This document shows, piece after piece, positions 43,252-51,939 of a stretch of 64,000 nucleotides of DNA. The first letter of the stretch is position 1, and each line of letters starts with the position of its first letter. The position numbers were made by a program, and so were the translations under genes. Source of the DNA: Verrucomicrobiales bacterium (GTDB lineage: Bacteria; Verrucomicrobiota; Verrucomicrobiia; Verrucomicrobiales; DEV007); NCBI GenBank assembly GCA_021648365.1, contig JAKISY010000006.1, positions 1 through 64,000 of the forward strand, given 5' to 3'. The notes beneath the pieces are model-generated. The model was not told the DNA's origin. It worked only from the letters and a program-made list of their open reading frames with translations, and did not search any database.

Positions 43252-43600
43252 AAGATTTTCAAAAACTCATCCTCCGCAATTTTGCGAATCACGAACCAAT
43301 CTCCTCCCACCCCCAGACGAATGAGTCCCTGATCCCGACCAAAATCCCCCTCTTATCCTCTTCCTCCTGTTCCTGTAAGATTTGAGATTCCCCTCGCCCC
43401 CCCCTCTGCATCTCCGTCAGCTATTCCTACCATCCTGTGCATCCCGTGCATCCATGTAAATTCTTCTCCCCCTCTTCATCTGCGCCCATTTGGCTTTAGG
43501 TAGTATCTTCCGCCTGTCTCACTGCGTTCGGCTGCGTAATCTGCGGTTCCACTCTTCCCCCTACATCTCCTGCTTCTTTCCATTTGCCTCGATATACAAC
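43252..43600. repeat. Spacer with word repeats
   Basis: No gene. CATCCTGTGCATCCCGTGCA (43432) with TCCATGTAAATTC, then ATCTGCGCCCATTTGGCTTT (43478) and TCTGCGGTTCC (43540) are members of families also found at 15850, 37790, 38190, 47640 and 51780. Confidence 0.75.
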
Positions 43601-43617
43601 CAGCCCTACCCTCGCCA

Positions 43618-46600
43618 ATGAAATTTTTCCTCCATCTACTCAGCAGCATCGCCCTGCTGCTACTCCTGATTCCCATCAAGCTGCAAGCTGCGCCCACCGA
43701 CACCGCGCCGATCTTTCAGCTCTCTTTTGAAAATACTGCCGATGCCATCACTCGCGATGGCAGCAAACAAGCGCCCTTACAATTACCAAAAGCCCCCCTG
43801 CGTTTTGTCGAAGGCATCAATGGCTCGGCACTCTATCTCGGACACGATTCGAACGCTGATAAAAAAATCGCTTCTTCCATCCAATACGCCGCCAAAAATC
43901 TCTTTTCCTCAAAATCTGGCACGGTATCTTTCTGGGTCAAACCGGACTGGGACGGTCTGCCCAGCGATCAGAGCAAACCCGATCTGAACTACCGTTTTTT
44001 CTCCGCCTTCGCCGCTGATAAAAACGGCGATAAAAGCAAAGACCAACGCAGAATCTGGTTATGGATGTGGAATTGGCTGCGCTGTGACCTCACACCCGCC
44101 GACGGCAAAAGCTCCCCCAATCTGCAATGGAAAAGCCGTAACTCTTGGATGAAAGGTGATTGGTGGCACGTCGCGGTGAGCTGGGATGAACAGCAAGGGC
44201 GCCAACTCTACCTCAACGGCATGCCCGTCTATCGCAGTGGCCAAGTCGCGCTCGATGACATCAGCTACTTCACCCTCGGCGGAGAAAGCCCGAGCCAACT
44301 GAGTGAAGCAGCCTTTGACGAATTTAAGATTTTTTCACACTGCTTGAAGCGCAGCGAAATCGAAGCGCAATTCAGGCAATTCGCCACCATCGACTTCACC
44401 CTCGAACGCCGCTTCCTGCGCGCTGAACAAAAAGAAGCATTGAGTCTGCACATCGCCAGTCGCTCAGAGCCCAGTGGTAAAACCAAGCTCAAACTCAGTT
44501 TCATCGCTGACAAAGACCCACAAATCATCACTGCGTGGGACGGTGAAATCCCCGCCAATCACAAACGCACGATTGAACTGCCTCTATCAAAGTTGCCCGT
44601 CGGTGACTACCGCCTGCAATGTGACGTCACTACCGAACAGGGAAAGTGGCAACGCAGTTTTGCGATCACGGTTTACCAACAACAAAAAGCCGCTGAAGTT
44701 TCCAGCAAAGGTCTAGAGTTAGGAGAGTGCCTGGTCGATATCGACCTGACGCTCAAACAAAACAACTTCAGAGAGAACGTGCCCTCCCAAGTGAAAAAAC
44801 TCGCCGGCCATGGCAACTATCTTGAAGTCGGTGACAAAAAATGGGACCGCATCGCAGTAGAAGTTCCTGAGCTCAAAAGCACCGGCTCCCCGCTGGTGAT
44901 CGAGATCGAATGGCCGGACGACAAGGAGCGCGCCATGTCCTTCTACCTCTTTGCACAATCCAAGCGCAAACAACACCGCGACCGTCTATCTGGCGGCGTG
45001 CAGGTCGGCGGCGAATTTCCTAACAGCGGCACTATGCAAAAAACCCGCTACCTATTTTATCCAGAAGGCAAACACTACTTGTTCGAAGTCCGCACCCTGA
45101 TCGACGGCCTGCCCGCCGCCGTATCAAAACTGAAAATCTACACCCTCGCGGGACGCCTGCCCAAACTGGCAATCGAAACCCCGACCGACCTTCCACAGCG
45201 AAACATCGGTCATCTCGACGAAGACCAAAGCTTCGAGGTGCTGATGCCGCCAACCCCCGACGCCTCCTCCGGGCTTCGTTTTGACTATACCCTCCAGATC
45301 ATCGAGAAGCTGCTCGATCACAATGACTACACCGGACAAAACAGCCTCTCTTACCCTATTTTCCGTTACAGCTGGAGCCACTTGGACCGCTCGCCGGTTA
45401 ATAATGTCGGCAGCAACATGCGCGTCGCTGGTTGGATCGATTTATTGCTCGATATGATGGAACAACGCGGACAAAGTTTTTTCCCCGCGATCAACCTCTA
45501 CACCATCGCCGATGACTTGAATCGTTCACCCACAGAACGACAAGCCTTGATCGATCAAGGACACTTTATCTACAACCAGCTCGGCAAACTTATTGTTTAT
45601 GACGCTGCCAATTCCTACGGCAACAATCCCGCTCACCCCGCCGTGAGAAAAAAATTCCTCTCGCAGATCGATGACATCCTACAGCGCTTCGGTCATCATC
45701 CTGCTTTCAAAGGCATCAACTTGTGGATGCACACCCCCGTCTTTTTCAGTGACCTGAAAAAAGGCTACGGCGACTACACCATCGCAGCTTTTGAAAAAGA
45801 CAGCGGAATCAAAGTGCCAGTAGATGCAAAAAGCCCGCAACGTTTTGCACAACGCTATCAATACCTCACCGGACCGGGCAAAAACGAATGGTTAGCTTGG
45901 CGAGAACAGATCAACCGTCAGATGATCCAAGCCATCAGCACTCGTCTGCAAGCGACAAAAAAAGGCGCACGCCTATACATCAACCTCAGCCGAAAATGGC
46001 AGCAAGATCGCTATAGCAAAGAAACAAGCAGCGAAGGTTTTGATCTCAAAGAACACTGTTACCAACACTTCGCACTAGACCTCGACAACATAGGCCGTAT
46101 CGACTCCGTCAGCATCACCCCGCTGATCGTGCCGACCGAATCGCGCCATGACAAACACTGGACCCACAACGCCCAGAATCTAAATTTCGAGCTGACCACC
46201 CATGCCTCACTGTTCCGCCCCTTCCGCAGCGGAGGGCAAGGAGTCGCCTCGCTCTATTATGTCTATTTTGAATCTTTCATGGATTCCCTCTATCCCGAAA
46301 AATACGCTTCCTACTTTCAAAACTCAGACCCCAAAGCCGCCGGGCGAAATTTTCTCGCTAACTTCGCCATCGCCATGGCAGCTCAAAATCCTGAGACCAT
46401 CTTCGCCGGCGCCCAACCGCTCGGCGCGATGGGACGAGAAGAAGAGATGCGGGAATTCACTCGCAATTTTCGCGCCCTGCCCGCTGGCAGCTATCAGGAC
46501 GTGCCTCAAGCACAAGACCCCGTCACCGCACGCTTCCTCACCACCGCCAAGGGAACCTATCTCTACCAAGTCAACCTACTGCCTTGGTCGGTAATCACTG

Positions 46601-47508
46601 AAATCGGATTCTCCAAAAAAATCGACAACATTCAAGACCTTGGAAATAACTCGGAACTAGCTTTGCCCCATGGCAAGCTCAAACAAGTCCTTCAGCCCTA
46701 CCAACTGCGCGCTTATTTCATCAAAGCTCAACAAGTCAAAGCCACCAGCTTACAAGTCTCTCTGGATCCCAAAAACCAAACATGGTTCACCGAGCAACAA
46801 AACTCCATCTCCAAGTCCGTCAACTATATCAAAAAATCAAACGGCGAGTTCGAACTCGCCCAACAGATGTCAAACAGCATCGATGCATCGATGCAAGCAG
46901 GTCACTATGCCGACGCCTATCGCCGAATCCACTCCCGCGCCATCCGCGTGCTGCCGCAGCTGCTGAAAGAGGCAGTGAAAACCAAAGTCGAGTTCACCGA
47001 TCATTTTGACGATACCAAGCAGAGCACTCAAAACTGGCAACTGCCCACTGACAAAAACCTCATCAGCAAAGACGGCCTACTGCTTGACGGACAGAAAACA
47101 CAAAGCTTCAAACTCAACAGGAATCTCGCAGGCGACATGATCGTCGAAGCCACCCTCACCCCACACAGCAACCAGCCAGGCGGTTGGGGCGGCATCATCT
47201 TCCGCGGAGCAAAAATCCTCCTGCGCAGCGATGGCTTCTGGTTGCTCTACCGGGTGAACGGCGACGAGCACAGCAAAGGCATGCTGCACAAAGTGAAAGT
47301 CGAAGCCGGCAAGTCCTATCAGCTCAAAATCATGCGTCGCGGCGACATGAGCATCTTCTACGTCAACGGCGAAAAGCTCCTCGTCGCCAACGAGAAAAAA
47401 GGCCTCGAAGGAGATGACGGCAGCTTCACTCTGGCCAACACCAAATACCCCGTGCTTATCAAACAAGTCAAACTCTCCCGCATCCTCAAGGATGATACAG
47501 ACAGGTGA
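43618..47508 (+). CDS. Secreted multidomain protein: LamG-like, glycosidase-like barrel, C-terminal DUF1080-like domain
   Basis: A 1296-residue exported protein (signal FLHLLSSIALLLLLIPIKLQ). Residues about 30-250 form a LamG/concanavalin-like domain (GTVSFWVKPDWDG, WWHVAVSWDEQQGRQLYLNG). A beta-rich linker follows. Residues about 560-870 look like a TIM-barrel glycosidase (FFPAINLYTIADDLNRSPTE, HHPAFKGINLWMHTPVFFSD, ARLYINLSRKW). Residues about 1115-1296 resemble the 3-keto-disaccharide hydrolase/DUF1080 fold (GGWGGIIFRGAKILLRSDGF, YVNGEKLL). The GH family cannot be named from motifs alone. The protein probably binds and processes an extracellular polysaccharide. Confidence 0.75.
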   Translation: MKFFLHLLSSIALLLLLIPIKLQAAPTDTAPIFQLSFENTADAITRDGSKQAPLQLPKAPLRFVEGINGSALYLGHDSNADKKIASSIQYAAKNLFSSKSGTVSFWVKPDWDGLPSDQSKPDLNYRFFSAFAADKNGDKSKDQRRIWLWMWNWLRCDLTPADGKSSPNLQWKSRNSWMKGDWWHVAVSWDEQQGRQLYLNGMPVYRSGQVALDDISYFTLGGESPSQLSEAAFDEFKIFSHCLKRSEIEAQFRQFATIDFTLERRFLRAEQKEALSLHIASRSEPSGKTKLKLSFIADKDPQIITAWDGEIPANHKRTIELPLSKLPVGDYRLQCDVTTEQGKWQRSFAITVYQQQKAAEVSSKGLELGECLVDIDLTLKQNNFRENVPSQVKKLAGHGNYLEVGDKKWDRIAVEVPELKSTGSPLVIEIEWPDDKERAMSFYLFAQSKRKQHRDRLSGGVQVGGEFPNSGTMQKTRYLFYPEGKHYLFEVRTLIDGLPAAVSKLKIYTLAGRLPKLAIETPTDLPQRNIGHLDEDQSFEVLMPPTPDASSGLRFDYTLQIIEKLLDHNDYTGQNSLSYPIFRYSWSHLDRSPVNNVGSNMRVAGWIDLLLDMMEQRGQSFFPAINLYTIADDLNRSPTERQALIDQGHFIYNQLGKLIVYDAANSYGNNPAHPAVRKKFLSQIDDILQRFGHHPAFKGINLWMHTPVFFSDLKKGYGDYTIAAFEKDSGIKVPVDAKSPQRFAQRYQYLTGPGKNEWLAWREQINRQMIQAISTRLQATKKGARLYINLSRKWQQDRYSKETSSEGFDLKEHCYQHFALDLDNIGRIDSVSITPLIVPTESRHDKHWTHNAQNLNFELTTHASLFRPFRSGGQGVASLYYVYFESFMDSLYPEKYASYFQNSDPKAAGRNFLANFAIAMAAQNPETIFAGAQPLGAMGREEEMREFTRNFRALPAGSYQDVPQAQDPVTARFLTTAKGTYLYQVNLLPWSVITEIGFSKKIDNIQDLGNNSELALPHGKLKQVLQPYQLRAYFIKAQQVKATSLQVSLDPKNQTWFTEQQNSISKSVNYIKKSNGEFELAQQMSNSIDASMQAGHYADAYRRIHSRAIRVLPQLLKEAVKTKVEFTDHFDDTKQSTQNWQLPTDKNLISKDGLLLDGQKTQSFKLNRNLAGDMIVEATLTPHSNQPGGWGGIIFRGAKILLRSDGFWLLYRVNGDEHSKGMLHKVKVEAGKSYQLKIMRRGDMSIFYVNGEKLLVANEKKGLEGDDGSFTLANTKYPVLIKQVKLSRILKDDTDR

Positions 47509-48196
47509 TTTGAAGATTTGAAATTTGAGCCGGAGCGAAGCGGGTGTGAACCATTCTTCTCCCCCAAGTTTAAGTTGAAGTTTAAGTTGAGGTTGAGGTT
47601 GAGGTTTTCCTGTGACTACCGCCTCCCTTCCCATCCTTTTCATCCCGTCCATCCATGTAAATTCAGAACACCGGACACGCTATGGAAGAAGGTGGCTAGA
47701 ACAGGGGGCGACGAATTTGAGAACAAACCTAAAAGTGATACCAAAATCAAGAAAACAGCCAACTGAAAGGAGCTGGAGCCAAGCTGCTACCGCAGGGCAG
47801 TGGAGATCGCCGAAGGCAAATAGGTAATCCATTTTTCACCATGAAGGGATTGAAGTGGGAAGGAATAAAGGCTTTGTATTTTGAGTTTAGTATACTTCAT
47901 GAACTTCATGTGCTTCATGGTGAATTGCATTTCTGCGGGTGCTCAAAGTGGTGTCAAGATAACCTCTATCCATGTCTGGTGCTCTGATTTTTCCCATCGA
48001 ACCATCAATCCCATCTGCCACACCCTATTGCTTTGCGACCTCTTGACCGCCGAAGTCCAGACGAAAGAGGTTGATCGCCTCATCTCGCCGTAGTCCAGCA
48101 TAATACGGGACTAAGGAGGAAGCCTGCGACCCCTCCCTCACATTAACAACAGCTTACAAAGCTGTCCCACATTCACAATTCACAATTCTCCCATCC
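47509..48196. repeat. Spacer with several repeat families and a short inverted repeat
   Basis: No convincing gene. Repeats are GTTTAAGTTGAAGTTTAAGTT (47568-47610), CATCCCGTCCATCCATGTAA (47640), ACTTCATGAACTTCATGTGC (47894), CCTCTTGACCGCCGAAGTCC (48039) and a short inverted repeat ACAGCTTACAAAGCTGT (48150). The last two words recur together near 59207-59335. Open frames such as 47881-48093 are made of these repeats and are not accepted as genes. Confidence 0.75.
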
Positions 48197-50092
48197 CTAC
48201 CCTCGCTCAAAACTCTCAATCGCTTCATATTCCGCCATCCCCAACTGGTCATAACGTTTCGCGGTCGTCTGATTGCGTCCACTCGAATCCAGTTCCTCCT
48301 GGCTGATCGATTGGAACTTACGAATCGCCTCACCTTTGAGATCCAACTGCTCCGGACTCATCGGCACTGCCATGTCGATTTCGTAAGAATTCAGCTCGCT
48401 CTCTTTTCCACGGTAAAGCCACAGGCGACAATCCTTCACCCACGCTTCATCCTTGAAGCCCTCAAGCGCCTGCTCTATCGTGCGATAACAAAGCGTCTGC
48501 AGCGCACTCGGATCAGCTAAGTGACCCGTAGCATAAATCTGATTCGGCTGATACTCCTGCAACAAAGCAGCGGTGCTATCGACATCTTCCTGCTGCATCT
48601 GAAACTGACGGTAACGTCCTTTTTCATAAAAAGGCAAATCCTGGAAAACCACCGTATCTGCAGCCAAACCACAAACCTGTGCCGCATCGCGCACCTCGCC
48701 ACGCAAGATCAGAGCCTTCAAGCGTTTGATGTCTAGGGTATCATCGCCAAAAGCCCCCTTATCTTCCAGTTGCTTCAATACCTGACTCGCATACTCTCCA
48801 CCAGCAGAGCTACCTCCATCACCAAGCAAACCTGCCATCTCTTGCAGAATCGCGGCAAATTTTCGTGCCGCCAAATCTGGCACACGCAGTCCACCCGAGG
48901 TCTGCACCACCAACTTCACTTGATGTCCCTGCTCGATCAAACGATGGATCGTGCCACCCAGCGACATGATCGCATCACTTGGCTCTGGGCTAAAAATCAA
49001 TACCCGCTTAGAAGCTGGCTCGGCACGTTCGGGACGATGCGAGTCATCAGTTCCCGGCTTACCGCCAGGCCAACCCGTGATGGTGTGCTTGACCATATCA
49101 AACACACTGATATTCACATCGTAAGCACGGCCACTTGCCGTGAGAATCTCACCCGCACCACTTTCGTTATAATCCCCATCCACCAAACGCAATACGGGTT
49201 TTTCAAAACGATGCGACAACCAAGTGACGGCTCGTTTGATCATCTTGCCATCCCACTTCACCGAACCCACTAACCAAGGTAGGTGAACACGAGTCAACTG
49301 AGAAGAAGCCGCATCATCCACCAAAAAAGTCGCATTGCTATGCTCCTGCAAGAAACTCGCCGAAATCCGATCCGTCACCTTGCCTTCCACCGCTTGTTGC
49401 ACTATCTCCGCTTTATTGCCACCCCACGCCATCAGTACCAGACGCTTAGCAGCGAGAATCGTGCCGACCCCCATAGTGATCGCATGACGCGGCACATTCG
49501 CTTCACCCAAAAAGTCCGCAGCAGCATCACGGCGAGTGATGCGATCCAGCGTGATCATACGAGTGCGCGAATCGCGTGACGAACCGGGTTCGTTGAAACC
49601 GATATGCCCAGTGCGGCCAATGCCGAGAATCTGCAAATCAATCCCCCCCGCCTCTTCTATCCTTTTTTCGTAGTCCAAACACGACTCATACACCGCATCG
49701 AGCGACACCGTGCCATCGGGGATGTTGATATTTTCCTTGGGCAAGTCGATGTGATCGAACAACTGCTCGCGCATGAAGCGATTGTAACTCTCTCGATGAT
49801 CTGGCGCTAAGCCGTGATATTCATCGAGATTAAAAGTGATCACATTTTTGAAACTCAGTCCCTCTTCTTGATGCAAACGAATCAGCTCTTTGTAAAAAGG
49901 CACTGGCGTCGATCCTGTCGCCAAACCTAGCACCACATTTTCACCCTGCGCTTGTCGCTCCCTGATGAGCGCTGCCACCTCCGCGGCTAATTGACTGCAA
50001 CCGGTGGTGGAATCTTTAACAATCACGCTACGAGTTTTCTCGTAGAGTTCTTTTTGCGTCTGCTGTTTGCCTGGTGAATTGAGGATGCTCAT
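48197..50092 (-). CDS. nagB: Glucosamine-6-phosphate deaminase fused to a degenerate PIG-L deacetylase domain
   Basis: Residues 1 to about 270 are NagB: LGLATGSTPVPFYKELI, ITFNLDEYHGL, LGIGRTGHIGFNEPGSSRDS and SASFLQEHSNATFLVDDAA, converting glucosamine-6-phosphate to fructose-6-phosphate and ammonia. Residues about 365-630 follow the PIG-L/LmbE fold. The metal motif, usually HPDDD before a G-G-T, reads FSPEPSDAIMSLGGT here, and the second motif, usually DPHGTH, reads HLADPSALQTLC. Both zinc sites are lost, so the second half is probably structural or regulatory. The fusion itself is known from Bacteroidota and relatives. It is a single-gene unit on the minus strand. Confidence 0.9.
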   Translation of the reverse strand: MSILNSPGKQQTQKELYEKTRSVIVKDSTTGCSQLAAEVAALIRERQAQGENVVLGLATGSTPVPFYKELIRLHQEEGLSFKNVITFNLDEYHGLAPDHRESYNRFMREQLFDHIDLPKENINIPDGTVSLDAVYESCLDYEKRIEEAGGIDLQILGIGRTGHIGFNEPGSSRDSRTRMITLDRITRRDAAADFLGEANVPRHAITMGVGTILAAKRLVLMAWGGNKAEIVQQAVEGKVTDRISASFLQEHSNATFLVDDAASSQLTRVHLPWLVGSVKWDGKMIKRAVTWLSHRFEKPVLRLVDGDYNESGAGEILTASGRAYDVNISVFDMVKHTITGWPGGKPGTDDSHRPERAEPASKRVLIFSPEPSDAIMSLGGTIHRLIEQGHQVKLVVQTSGGLRVPDLAARKFAAILQEMAGLLGDGGSSAGGEYASQVLKQLEDKGAFGDDTLDIKRLKALILRGEVRDAAQVCGLAADTVVFQDLPFYEKGRYRQFQMQQEDVDSTAALLQEYQPNQIYATGHLADPSALQTLCYRTIEQALEGFKDEAWVKDCRLWLYRGKESELNSYEIDMAVPMSPEQLDLKGEAIRKFQSISQEELDSSGRNQTTAKRYDQLGMAEYEAIESFERG

Positions 50093-50267
50093 AGTCTTTT
50101 TTATACGCGATCACGTTAGCGACAAACCCTTGCCCTGACAACTGCGAACCGCATATTTGAGAGCGATTTTTTCACTTCCCATCTGCCCTCAGGCTTCCCA
50201 ACCATGAAAACTCAAACATCTCGACTGCCAGCCTTCTTTTTGAGCCTGGCCTCAGCAACAAAGAGCA

Positions 50268-50289
50268 TGCGGGTGAGGACACCCACACT
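50268..50289. repeat. Half copy of the 72-bp palindrome
   Basis: GCGGGTGAGGACACCCACACT is identical to the right arm of copies 1-3 and stands alone, 31 bases beyond the 3' end of the ECF sigma gene, where an anti-sigma gene might be expected. Confidence 0.8.
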
Positions 50290-50319
50290 TACCCATCAAT
50301 CTAATCAGCAAGCACCAAC

Positions 50320-50922
50320 TCACGCCGCAATCCGCTCCTCTTCCCACACCGCATTAAAATGTTTTTGCAAACCTGATTTAGCTCGATGAATCAGCACCCA
50401 TAGATTGCTCTTGCTGATATTAAGCGCACGGGTGATCTCATCGGTGGATAAACCTTGTATCTCACGCATAACAAAAACCTTAGCCGAGAGATCCGGCAAC
50501 AGTTCCATCCCTGCATCCAGCTGGGCGATGAACTCGTGACGCTCCGTATTCTTCGCTGGGTCAAAACGGTCGCTCGCCACCGCATGTTGATCCAACCACT
50601 TATCACGAAAGTCGCCCTGCTCACTACCAGTCATTTCCAGATCCGTCTCATTCACTTGCGGACGCCGCGCAGTCTTCCGGTAATGATCGATGATCTTATT
50701 TTTCAATACCCCAATCAGCCAGGTGCGCTCAGAGCAAGCGCCGCGAAACCTTTCCCGAGCCACCCAGGCCGATAAAAACGTGTCCTGCACCAAATCCTCA
50801 GCGATGCCATGATCTGAGACTTTTTTGTTCGCGAAATTCACCAAATAATCCCGATAGTCGCTCGTCCACGTATCAGGGTTCAAACGGTGTTTGATACTTG
50901 ATGTTTTGTTTTTTTCTTTCAT
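50320..50922 (-). CDS. ECF-type RNA polymerase sigma factor
   Basis: Region 2 is DYLVNFANKKVSDHGIAEDL followed by VQDTFLSAWVARERFRG and WLIGVLKNKIIDHYRK; region 4 is LLPDLSAKVFVMREIQGLST followed by ITRALNISKSNLWVLIHRAK. These are the defining parts of group IV sigma factors. Length 200 is normal. No anti-sigma gene follows; instead a half palindrome repeat and non-coding sequence do. A TetR-type operator lies 34 bases upstream of the start and matches the one in front of the TetR gene next door. Confidence 0.93.
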   Translation of the reverse strand: MKEKNKTSSIKHRLNPDTWTSDYRDYLVNFANKKVSDHGIAEDLVQDTFLSAWVARERFRGACSERTWLIGVLKNKIIDHYRKTARRPQVNETDLEMTGSEQGDFRDKWLDQHAVASDRFDPAKNTERHEFIAQLDAGMELLPDLSAKVFVMREIQGLSTDEITRALNISKSNLWVLIHRAKSGLQKHFNAVWEEERIAA

Positions 50923-50955
50923 CTTATCTTACCTTATCTTTGTTTCACTCACCCC

Positions 50956-50973
50956 AAACAGACCAGTCTGTTT
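50956..50973. promoter_or_regulatory. Palindromic operator upstream of the ECF sigma gene
   Basis: AAACAGAC-CA-GTCTGTTT, a perfect 18-bp palindrome with two central bases, 34 bases upstream of the sigma factor start and 18 bases beyond the TetR stop. The core ACAGACCAGTCTGT is identical to the site at 51601-51614 read on the other strand. Confidence 0.8.
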
Positions 50974-50990
50974 CACTGATGCTAAATTTT

Positions 50991-51578
50991 TTATCCCTCC
51001 TTGGATCTTGTCACTTCCTGTTGGCAGCGCTCAGCTGCCGCCCTTCTCGCTGCCTGCACCGGCCAATTTGCACGCAGATTTTGCGCCTCCATCGTAGCCC
51101 CCGAGTACAACAAGAAAAAATCATCCCCAAGCTCCCTGGCTCGAACATCTCTGTTGGTCATCTGCTTCGCCAGATCACAGAAAAAATCTCTGATCGAAAT
51201 TTTGTGGGCTTCAATTTTTTTGTGAATCGATTCGCAGCCTTCCCCAGTGACCGAGCTGGTATTAGTAAAGGGACAGCCGCGGAAATGACTGCCTTCCAGA
51301 AAGTTCTCTAACTCGACAAAATACTGATCGATCTTCACCTCCGGCTCTTCCGTCGATTTCAAAATCTCAGCACGAGCTAGCTCCGACCTTTCATGCATAG
51401 CATCCAACCAAGCCACACAAAGGATTTCTTTAGAGGGATAATGTTGATAAAAAGTCGCCTTAGCCGTATCTGCCTCTTGGATGATCTGATTCACCCCCAC
51501 TCCAGAATAGCCAAGCTCAAAAAACAACTTTCCAGCCGCTTCCAAAATCCGTTTTTTTGCATCACCCTTTCTACTCAT
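50991..51578 (-). CDS. TetR family transcriptional repressor
   Basis: Helix-turn-helix ILEAAGKLFFELGYSGVGVN with IIQEADTAKATFYQHYPSKE is typical, and the C-terminal domain GSHFRGCPFTNTSSVTGEGC resembles the AcuR/TetR_C_16-like group often found with redox or electrophile sensing; two Cys are close together there. Matching palindromes lie 23 bases upstream of its own start and upstream of the ECF sigma gene, so it probably represses both. The genes are in tandem on the minus strand. Confidence 0.9.
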   Translation of the reverse strand: MSRKGDAKKRILEAAGKLFFELGYSGVGVNQIIQEADTAKATFYQHYPSKEILCVAWLDAMHERSELARAEILKSTEEPEVKIDQYFVELENFLEGSHFRGCPFTNTSSVTGEGCESIHKKIEAHKISIRDFFCDLAKQMTNRDVRARELGDDFFLLYSGATMEAQNLRANWPVQAARRAAAERCQQEVTRSKEG

Positions 51579-51600
51579 CTTGATAAAAGATATAAAACAG

Positions 51601-51614
51601 ACAGACTGGTCTGT
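51601..51614. promoter_or_regulatory. Palindromic operator upstream of the TetR gene
   Basis: ACAGAC-TG-GTCTGT with AAAACAG just before it, 23 bases upstream of the repressor start codon. Same core as 50956-50973, as expected for autoregulation by a TetR protein. Confidence 0.8.
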
Positions 51615-51641
51615 AAAGTCTTTTTGTTATTATTTCCACAT

Positions 51642-51870
51642 ACTATAGAGTGCGCGCGGCTCGACGCCGCTTTTTCACAATACATGACAAACGATATATA
51701 ACCGCAGATGACACAGATCCCTTAATGATTTGGTTCAAAATTCGCACATGCCTTCTATTATCCTATAAATTTAAACTTCTTCATCTGCGATCATTTGCCT
51801 TCGGGTTATCTCCTCCGGCTGTCTCCTTTCAGTCGGAGGAGCAATCTGCGGTTCCCCTCTTCCCTCACAC
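51642..51870. repeat. Spacer with two repeat families
   Basis: No gene. 51642-51678 is the second GAGTGCGCGCGGCTCGACG copy (compare 7282). 51781-51855 is a member of the ATCTGCG-CATTTGCCTTCGGG family ending in AATCTGCGGTTCC, closest to 43478-43555. The promoter of the gene at 51940 must lie near its end. Confidence 0.65.
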
Positions 51871-51939
51871 CTAATTGCGCCATTTGACACTAAGCCACAA
51901 ATCGGTGACAGTTTACTTTCCCCAAAATAACCCACTTTT

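Noticed and set aside
47881..48093. 70-residue plus-strand frame
   Set aside because: Composed of the ACTTCATGAACTTCATG and CCTCTTGACCGCC repeats; no gene-like features.
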